From contig NW_027488716.1 in the NCBI RefSeq assembly GCF_050948215.1, forward strand, positions 372,001 to 436,000: 64,000 nucleotides of DNA, given 5' to 3'. Below are positions 56,259 through 64,000 of this stretch, piece after piece (positions within the stretch are counted from its first letter, which is position 1; every line of letters starts with the position of its first letter). The stretch comes from Halictus rubicundus (Eukaryota > Arthropoda > Insecta > Hymenoptera > Halictidae). Under the pieces are notes generated by a model. The model made no database searches, was not told the origin of the DNA, and was given only the letters and a program-made list of their open reading frames with translations. The translations under genes and the position numbers were made by a program.

Positions 56259-58537
56259 TATTAGCGGGCAAGTGGGCACGCCGATGCCAGTGGGTACAGC
56301 AACGGGCAAAGCTACGGACATGTGACTTACAATTAGCGGAGTCGGCAGCTCAGCCGTAGCTGGCCACGTAGCTGTGACAATGCGTGTGACAAATGCATGC
56401 AGCCTTGCCCGCAGAGGCGTGGCTTCGCGTCCGCCGTGCCGTTCTGTGTATATGCCCAAGCAGAGTCGCCAGATCAAGACTTGTTCTCGCACTCTAATTT
56501 CCCCTTCTACCGCGCTATTCCCCACACTTCCGTCGCTGCCCGGTCGCGTGACACGTTTCGTCTCTGTCGTGCATACTCCGGTACGAGCAGAGAGAGGGTA
56601 AGTTTTTCCCCTCAACTTGTGCTCCTTCCCCTCTTCTGGCGACACTGTCCTCGGGGCAAGAAGATCGCTGCCCGTACGTGCAGACATTGATCAGCTCTGG
56701 TTTAGGGACTATTATATGTGTTGTATTTGTGACCAAATACTTTTTGGATTCACTATACATCTTTAAACAAACGTACCTTTCTTAAGTGGTACTTAAAAAT
56801 TGATTCCCTATTCTGTGTTTACTAAATACTTAATAAACACAATTATAATTTAAACGTATGTTAATGCGTTCTTGAATACACACCTAATAGAATTCAGCAT
56901 CAGGGAGAGGGGCATTGTAATAAGACTTCCCCTAAGAAGCATTCGTGAATCGAACTATTTACGGATTTCTAGTTTCATTTTTGCTCTACACATTATTGCT
57001 CTTCGACTAATAAAACTCGAGCTGACAATCTACCGTAGGTTCTAACAAATGGTAACAGATAACGGATACGAAAAGAGTCACACCGTTGTGAACGATAAGG
57101 CGGAACGACATTGACGAATAGGCTTCCGTGCAGTTCCGCGAGGTTTTCGCGAGTACAATTCCATTGGCAATGGACTCGAAACCGCTATCATGCACGGTCC
57201 AGAGCAATTCCAATAGGCGATCCATTATCTTTAGCGGCGTCAGACCAATCGATTCGCCACTCTCCTTTTTCTGATTCCGTCCCTCCTCCCTCGTAAGGGC
57301 CTCCTTCCTTCGCATTTTCATTTTCGCGAAATGTTAAATGTCATTTATATATACATATTTTTTTTTTCTAAACCGGCTACAATGCGCCGCACAGACAAAT
57401 TTTTGATTTTTATGAAAAAAAAAATTGTTTTTGAATAGCCTAATATTAAATTTTTTTTCGGAGATACACGCCTGGGAAATAACCTTTTTTCTCCTGGGAA
57501 TTCATCAGTTTTCAGAGCAATAGTTATGTAATTACTCCGCTTATAATTGAATACTTAGGGGTCTATAAGTTATATGGGTTATTACAAATAGCTTAAACTA
57601 TTAACTGGCAAAATGAATTTTTCACAAATGTTGTTTAACAGTAAGTAATATAGACTAACCGGAAGCCACGTTGCGTTGCGCTCATTTTTCATTTATGCAG
57701 GAATACAAAAAATCCTTTAAGAGAAATCGATGTGACACTAATCATTTTGGCAAGGTGTAATACTGATCTAACTTTGAGACCCTTGGGTGCAATGTAAGTT
57801 TAAAAATCAACTTTCAGAATTTCCAAGAATGAATCGCGCGGAAGTTACGATTATTTAATGTTTCAGGTGAAATTTTTTAAGGATATATCATAAATAATAT
57901 AGGAAAATCTGAAATAGTTAATTAGAATTAATTTTTTAAATAAAAAATTTAATAATAATTTTTTTACGTTAAATAAACAAAGTTTTCGTTCACTGGACCA
58001 CTGTCGCAAAATTGCAACAAAAACGGAAAAACGAAAGAAGAGAAGTGAAAAAAATATGTAAAAATAAACTATAATAAATAAATAATAATAAATTAACGAT
58101 AGATAATAATAAGAGGGACTAACGGCACTCCATTTGAAGGCGTTGCCTAGTTATGCATTTTGATTGTCTCACTGGTCAATAAAAGAAATGATAATCGCAT
58201 CTTGAAATCACTGTAATAATGATCGTTGTTTCAGTGATAAGTAACTTTTTGTAATTAATATTTGTTGTTAATTTATTATCATTCATTTATTACAATTCAT
58301 TTTATATATATTAAAGATAATTAATTTTTATCTAACGGTTTTGTCATTCTCTTCCCTCCACTTTTCTCCCGTTGTTCCTTCCATGTTCATTGATCCCTCA
58401 AAATCAAATCAGATTCTGATAGTGTATTTAATTTGCATTTTTGGTCATAAATATCATTGTCATTATTAGACCAAAAACGCGTGACCAAAAACACAGTAGA
58501 ATAAAAGTATTGAAATGTTTTTTTATAAATTCATATA
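56259..58537. other. no gene recognised
   Basis: 56370-56700 is GC-rich with open frames on both strands. A minus-strand frame at 57007-57321 (MDRLLELLWTVHDSGFES, then NCTEAYSSMSFRLIVHNG) is open for over 100 codons, but I do not recognise it. 57360-58340 is AT-rich. Confidence 0.25.
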
Positions 58538-59910
58538 CAGGATGTCTCACCTAACTCGAACATCTAAAGTATCTCGCTTGTTTTTTATGACAGAAAAAAT
58601 TGCAGAGGAAAACACATTAGTTGGTTCAGAGGGGCAAATATTATAATAGGCAAAAAAATTGTTGAAGGTTATATTTTTTGAGATTTCAAGGTCATCGATG
58701 TTTTTTTAAATGGAATTATATATTTTTATTATCGCTATATGATAGCCAAGGTCAAGACGAATTCAACGACCTGTAATATTATCACCTCCGCGTGAACCTT
58801 GAGTTTGTTATCACCAACGATTATACACCACACATTTACACTCCATAGACGCTGGTGTACAACTTGTCGAAGTAATTTCGGGTTTTCAATGCACCAATAA
58901 TGCATATTATGTGTATTCAGTTGTCCATGGTTAGAAAAAGTAGCTTCGTCAGTAAAGAGAACGTCATAAAAGAAATGTTCATTTCTTTGTATTTGCTGCA
59001 ATGTCCATGTACAAAAAGCAACACGATTCTCAAAGTCATTGCCACCAAGCTCCTGATGTAAGGAAATATGGTATGGATGAAAATGACGTTGCAATATTCG
59101 GGACACACTTGCTTTGCAAATGCCTAAGAACGTCCAATTTTTCGACAACTTGTAGTAGGATCAATATTGACTGTAGCCAATACAAAAGTTTCGGCACCTT
59201 CTCCAGTAGCAGGCTTTGCTCGTCTTCTGTTTAGTGGTTTAACACTCCCTGTTCTACAAAACAATTGAACAATGCGGTCAAAACTTTGTCGAGGACGATG
59301 ATTTCTCTCAGGGTATCTTTCTGCGTACAGTTGAGATGATTGTACTGAGTTACTTTTAGCCTCACCCATAAACTAAAATCATCTCTATCTTTTCTGCATC
59401 ACTGTACACTATCGTTTCAGAGAAGTAACGTTATCTTTCACAATCAAATAAATCCCGAAGAATTTCTTAAACGTACTGATATCAGTCATCATAAGGAGAA
59501 GAATTTGTATCAGTGTTTACAATTTATTGTAAGCGTGTTTACAGTCAATAGTCAAAGTTCAAGAACATTTCGTGAAACCCTAGGGGACATGTCATCGTTG
59601 TTTCACTATTTAGGTCAAGTGTCCTACTTTTATGAATTTTTCGTACTCGACGTCACGTGAAGGTGATAATATTACAGGTCGTTGGATTCGTCTTGACCTC
59701 GGATATCATATAGCGATACTAAAAATATATCATTCCATTGAAAAAAACTTCGATGATCTTGAAATCTCAAAAAATATAACCTTGAACACATTTTGTTGCT
59801 TATCGTAATATTTGTCCCCCTGAAGCAACTAATGTTTTCCGTTGACATTTTTTTCTATCATAAAAAACAAGCGAGATATTTTAGATGCTCGAGTTATGTA
59901 AAACACCCTG
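58538..59910 (-). mobile_element. IS630/mariner-like element with 259-bp inverted repeats, internally deleted
   Basis: Ends CAGGATGTCTCACCTAACTC and its diverged mirror GAGTTATGTAAAACACCCTG, flanked by TA (58536-58537, 59911-59912). The inverted repeats extend to 58796 and from 59652. The single minus-strand transposase runs straight into the left repeat, so the piece between its middle and that repeat has been deleted. 1373 bp in total. Confidence 0.85.
58735..59369 (-). pseudogene. IS630-like transposase, amino-terminal half only
   Basis: It starts at 59369. The helical DNA-binding part has AERYPERNHRPRQSFDRIVQ and GSVKPLNRRRAKPATGEGAE, typical of the insect transposases with a DUF4817-like amino terminus. 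A frame break near 59135 separates it from ISKASVSRILQ-type sequence, HPYHISLHQELGGNDFENRV and the first catalytic motif VLFTDEATFSNHGQ, then SVNVWCIIVGDNKL. The frame then enters the inverted repeat: the second Asp and Glu motifs are absent. Dead, but its ends could in principle be moved by a complete relative. Confidence 0.85.
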
Positions 59911-60482
59911 TATAAAAACGTGCATGAACTTTTCAATCTGTATAGTTTACACTTTACTAAGTTTCAATTTATAATATTTTCGAGAAAAACCGTGTCTTCA
60001 GTTTTCCACCCACTACATCATCCACCACATCTGAGAAAAATGATTGATGGGTTATAAAAGCATCAGCATTATCCACGGTTTATTGTTATACGATTTCTTT
60101 TTACGAAAATATAATAGTTTAAATATCGACAACTTATCGAAAATTGGAAATTTACTGTTCAATTATGCCTTCTGGTACCGCTGTACTTTGAAACTGAAAA
60201 AAACGCTTTAAGAATTTAGACCTGAAGTATCTCTTTTAAAAAATTCAACGCTTGAAAGGCTACCAGATAATTGATATTTTAAGGGTTAAAGACGTGAAAG
60301 GCGTTTCGACTCTTTAATAAACTGATGAAGTTCATTGAAAACTTAAAAAGTTTCACTTTGGAAGCTACTCAAGCTTCACTTGAATAAAAACACACTTTCC
60401 ATTCAGTGTGTACTTACTTGGGAAACCTAACGTAATTTCGGCAATACTTACCCTATCTAAATACTTAATGATCTTTCTCCAG
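59911..60482. other. probable intron of the potassium channel gene
   Basis: No exon is seen. It ends with a pyrimidine-rich TGATCTTTCTCCAG acceptor at 60482. Confidence 0.45.
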
Positions 60483-60688
60483 GTTGCGGTAGCATAACGC
60501 CGAAATCCACGTGGGGTAAAATCGCGACCATGGGTTACGCCAGCCTCGGGATCCCGTTGACTGTGGTTTACCTATCGAGCGCCGGAGGTCTGTTATCCAG
60601 ATGTGCCAGAGGTGTCTTTACACATGCTCTTTGCTGCTGCCTTTGTTCGAATTGCGGCTATTGTTGCTACGATGAAAGAAGAATGGAG
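60483..60688 (+). CDS. two-pore-domain potassium channel (K2P), exon with end of pore 1 and TM2
   Basis: A 206-bp exon from a CTTTCTCCAG acceptor to a GTGAGC donor (60689). After two bases of a split codon it reads CGSITPKSTWGKIATMGYAS, the carboxy side of the first selectivity filter. The second membrane helix follows, LGIPLTVVYLSSAGGLLSRC. A Cys-rich cytosolic stretch, CCCLCSNCGYCCYDERRME, closes the exon. K2P channels set resting membrane potential as dimers in the plasma membrane. The filter position before CG must be a xGT codon (Gly most likely), so the usual GYG reads G-C-G here. The exon ends in phase 0, matching 63655-63931. Confidence 0.88.
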
Positions 60689-61175
60689 GTGAGCGAAGAA
60701 ACATTAATTGATAGAATATTTCTCGTAAAATGTCAAATGAAACACATCTATACTACAGGTACAATTAACTATTACATTGTCCCGAATCTAAACTCTGGAA
60801 GTTCCATATTATTCGAATTCAAACGAGTATTGATTAAAGATTTTTTACTTTTCATACATATACAATACATATATTGCTCTTTGCTTTGTTGCTCTCTTAC
60901 AATTAACAATGTCTTGATAGGTGGAAGTCATTTGTATCCCAAATAGATACAGATTTTGCATGAACTCTGCACTCGTACAGGAACGAAAGGACAAGGAAAT
61001 ATATTTGCTGTTTATAAATGAATATATTACAATTTAAAGATTATTAGAAATTATTGGAAGTTTTAGTAAAACAATGTGATAACCTATTAATTTTAGAGGA
61101 ATTCAAAACGATCGTGAAAAAAAAGAAAATAGTGGAGAGTCTTGCACACGTAAATTCCTTAGGCATATGTATATA

Positions 61176-62806
61176 CAGTCAGTCAAAAAAGTCTCCGTAC
61201 ACCGTACAAGAATTTATTTAAAGTTGCATAATTTTAAAGGAAATGGTAATAAATAAATAATTCTTTCGTTATTATATTCAGAAATATAACATTAATTATT
61301 AGTGCAAACTAAAAGATGTTACATGCATTTGTTAACAAATAAACGAACGAAAATGACGAGCATAACAAAAATGAGGTCAAAAAAGTCTCCGTACAGAGAC
61401 TGTGAGCGTGTAAATTTATTTCCTTTGTTAACGGTTCAGCTGAATGTTTACAAATAACTCTCAAGGAAACACTCTATGGTCAAGTATAATTTAGTTGCTT
61501 GGCTGTTAGCAAGAATAAAAGACGTTTTCGCGAAAAAATTTCTCCGAAATGGAAGTACCACTTGCGACCAAAGATTTAATTATAAAATTAAGAGAAGATT
61601 CATTATCCATTAGAAAAATAGGTCAAATAGTAAAAAGGACACATTCTTCGGTACAATATATTCTTGAGAAATACGCAAAAACTAAATCTATTCAAAGTTT
61701 ACAACGTACAGATCGACCACAAAAATTAGATACTAATCATAAACGTGCAATCCTACGAACAATTCGTTGTGATCCACAAACGAGTGCACCAATATTGGCC
61801 AGTATGATAGAAAATGACTATAATATAAAAGTAGTGTCTGAAACTATTCGAAATGTTATGAGAAAAGCTGGATACAATAGTCGTACAGCCAGGAGAACAC
61901 CGTTCGTAAGTAAAGTTAATAAAAGAAAACGTTTTGAATTTGCAAAGGCACACGTTAATAAGGATCAAAGCTTTTGGAATAATGTTATATTTAGTGATGA
62001 ATGTAAATTCACTATTTTTACTTCGGAGGGAAATGTTAAAGTGTGGAGAAAACCAAATGAACAGATGAAACTCAAAAAACTCCCATCGTTTAAATAAGGA
62101 GGCGGCAGCGTGATGGTGTGGGGGTGTATGAGTGTAGCAGGGGTGGGAAATTTAGTCTTTATTGACGGTATAATGGATCAGCATGAATATTTGAACATTT
62201 TGAAAGAAAATTTAAAAAACAGTGCCAGAAAATTACATCTTGAAGAGTCGTTTATCTTCCAGCAGGATAACGACCCTAAGCACATGGCTAAGAAAGTAAA
62301 GGAATGGGTATTATACAATGTCCCGAAACAGCTGCATACACCTCCACAATCTCCCGACATTAATGCAATCGAACATTTGTGGGGAGAAATAAAAAGAAAT
62401 TTGAAAAAATACACAATAAAAAACAAGGAAGACCTAAAATCTAATATATTGTTGGAATGGGAAAATATTCAGCCAAGTACAATACAAAAATTAGTTCAAA
62501 CAATGCCAAAGAGGATGCAAGAAATTATAAAATTAAAAGGCGGCCCAACTGATCACTAATTAACAAATTATGAATAATAGTGTTACATGTACAGAGACTT
62601 TTTTGACCTCGTTTTCGTTGAGTTTTACTTTTTCCTTTGTTTATTTGTTAACAAATAAATGTAATATAGCTTTTTTGCACTGTTAATAAATGTTACGTTT
62701 GTGAACATAATAACGCAAGAATTATTTATTTATTACCATTTCCTTTAAAATTGTGCAACATTAAATAAATTCTTGTACGGTGTACGGAGACTTTTTTGAC
62801 TGACTG
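61176..62806 (+). mobile_element. Tc1-like DNA transposon, 1631 bp, near intact
   Basis: Terminal inverted repeats of about 92 bp with only about three mismatches start CAGTCAGTCAAAAAAGTCTC. TA flanks both ends (61174-61175, 62807-62808). Inside each end a second copy of the AGTCTCCGTACA core occurs (61373-61395 and 62588-62610), so each end has two likely transposase binding sites. Same strand as the host gene. Confidence 0.95.
61549..62559 (+). pseudogene. Tc1-like DD34E transposase with a single nonsense codon
   Basis: 336 codons in one frame from MEVPLATKDLIIKLREDSLS. Two helix-turn-helix motifs come first (LSIRKIGQIVKRTHSSVQYI and ASMIENDYNIKVVSETIRN). The catalytic set follows: VIFSDECKFTIF, FIFQQDNDPKHMA and SPDINAIEHLWGE, 34 residues between second Asp and Glu. 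The only defect seen is TAA at 62095-62097, at the position before GGGSVMVWG where relatives have a sense codon. The carboxy end KLKGGPTDH is complete. Length is normal for Tc1 (about 340 residues). A very young pseudogene, or a polymorphic or active copy with a sequencing error. Confidence 0.93.
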
Positions 62807-63100
62807 TAGGTACTGATGCATGAAAAGATGTATGATGTTCAATCCTCATGAGACCGAAAAGCGATACATTTCTCTTGCACGGTAAAATATGAATATCTTC
62901 ACTATTATACAGAGTGAATGTAAACTGTGGTACAGCAGGAAAGTGGAGTTATATTTCTCAGAGGAACAATAACTGATAAGTAGAGCAAATGAGAGATTAA
63001 ATATTTTAAAATACATGAAATACAACACTTATTATTTACGTAATGTTAAAAAGGTACCTACATCATATTCATACATATATTATTTTGATCAATATACATA

Positions 63101-63400
63101 TATACAGGGTCCCCCCGTTAAGTTATGTCACCATTTTTTAGGCATTTCCGATAGTGCAATTAAAAAATGTTTTTAGACAAAAGTTTGTCAATACTTGGCG
63201 AGTTACACGTCCGCATATTCTTAAATCTAAAAAAATGCTGTTTACGTAAAAAAGTAAAGGTCACCTTGACTTTTTTAAATGGCACCACACGTTTTGGACA
63301 TAATAGAATTGTTGCTGACGTCGAGATGAAAGAGATGACGTCGTAAATGAAAATATTTTCCATATTGAAAAACTGAATAATGATAATAATAGAAGCATAG
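63101..63400. other. possible end of another IS630-like element
   Basis: TATACAGGGTCCCCCCGTTA looks like a CAGGGT-type terminus, followed by AAAGGTCACCTTGACTTTTTT. No opposite end or transposase is seen. Confidence 0.35.
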
Positions 63401-63654
63401 AAGAATTTGTTCGATCGAAATTTCACGAAACAATCCTCAAGTATAACCCTTCCTTTGGCGTCTCTAGATGTATGTAATCCTCGAATAATTTGTGTATTTT
63501 TTTATTTGCAAATCCGTGTACACAAAGTTTATCTTTCCATGTTGATCTTGATAAGATCAATTTGGAAAGGAATATTGCAAAACAGTGCGGGAAAGTGAAG
63601 GCACTTTCTTGGTAGATCGATCTTAAAATTGCTTTTAAATTGACATGGGCCCAG

Positions 63655-63931
63655 GAGAAGGAGAGACGAATGAGGAAGAAAAGGCAGCAGGAAGAAGTGG
63701 CTCAGCAGCAACAGCAATTGCAGTTACAGGAGCCCTTTTATGTCCGCGCAAATGCGTCAACGTTCACGAGCACAGTGGCCAGCCCAAAGGACGAAGTGTC
63801 GAGTCTTGGCTCCGGTGACAGGCCAAACGTTACTATACTCGCACCAATCAGCATTTGTCTCGGTGCAATACTGTGCTACATTGTGGCAGGCGCTTTTACT
63901 CTGCACAAGTTGGACGACTGGTCCTTTGTGG
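63655..63931 (+). CDS. two-pore-domain potassium channel (K2P), exon with TM3
   Basis: A 277-bp exon after GGGCCCAG and before GTACGT (63932). It begins EKERRMRKKRQQEEVAQ with a Gln run (QQQQQLQLQ), the cytosolic loop between the two pore halves. After about 35 polar residues it enters the third membrane helix, ILAPISICLGAILCYIVAGA, and ends at TLHKLDDWSFV, the turn before the second pore. The next exon, with pore 2 and TM4, lies right of the window. The acceptor is followed by GAG, so CAG|GAG|AAG offers two sites that would add or drop one Glu. Phase 0 start matches exon 60483-60688. Confidence 0.9.
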
Positions 63932-64000
63932 GTACGTTGCAAAAGAGAATCCCGATTTTTCCCGAACGAAACGCATTGCCTCAAAAGGGATATATAGTCA

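Larger units (their letters stand above)
60689..63654 (+). other. intron of the potassium channel gene, carrying a Tc1-like element
   Basis: 2966 bp, GTGAGC to GCCCAG. More than half is a single Tc1-like insertion (61176-62806). A second transposon terminus, TATACAGGGTCCCCCC, lies at 63101. Confidence 0.85.

Noticed and set aside
63740..63997. 85-codon plus-strand gene at the right edge
   Set aside because: It is a shifted reading of the potassium channel exon and reads through the splice donor.

Overview
The window reads as insect nuclear DNA, most likely hymenopteran (inference). It has intron-split animal genes, Tc1/mariner, IS630-like, hAT-like, copia, gypsy and R1-clade elements, TTAGGG-like tracts and a 17 kb satellite. 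It is not bacterial: there are no operons and most long open frames are transposon relics.

Layout. 0-5.3 kb: a hAT relic, a 5'-truncated TRAS/R1-like retrotransposon whose tail abuts TTAGGG hexamers, and two spliced minus-strand exons of a DOMON/cytochrome b561 gene (ferric-chelate reductase 1-like). 5.3-23 kb is a transposon graveyard: a Tc3-like element, a second TRAS-like copy, a gypsy gag-protease remnant, a gypsy element with both LTRs but no gag, a fossil protease, and a copia element lacking reverse transcriptase. 23-29 kb: small inverted-repeat elements, one carrying a solo LTR with a 5-bp target duplication, plus a dispersed repeat family.

29.1-46.1 kb is the most striking part, a three-tier satellite. 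About 25-bp CTAA-plus-hairpin subunits build a 99-bp repeat. Runs of 7-13 repeats join a hairpin-rich spacer to make nine higher-order units of about 1.5-2.1 kb. The stems vary in a compensated way between copies. A tRNA-Arg-derived composite repeat has jumped into the eighth unit. 46.1-47.0 kb holds two further tandem arrays.

47-60 kb: a third TRAS-like copy with a clear target duplication and no telomeric repeat, two more copies of the tRNA-derived repeat, a 937-bp solo LTR, a fold-back element, a Tc1-like element, and an internally deleted IS630-like element with 259-bp inverted repeats. 60-64 kb: two plus-strand exons of a two-pore-domain potassium channel, with an almost intact Tc1-like element in the intron between them.

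The only convincing host genes are the reductase-like gene (left edge, minus) and the potassium channel (right edge, plus). Both run beyond what can be recognised here. Everything between is selfish or satellite DNA, so the window is probably a repeat-rich intergenic or heterochromatic stretch.
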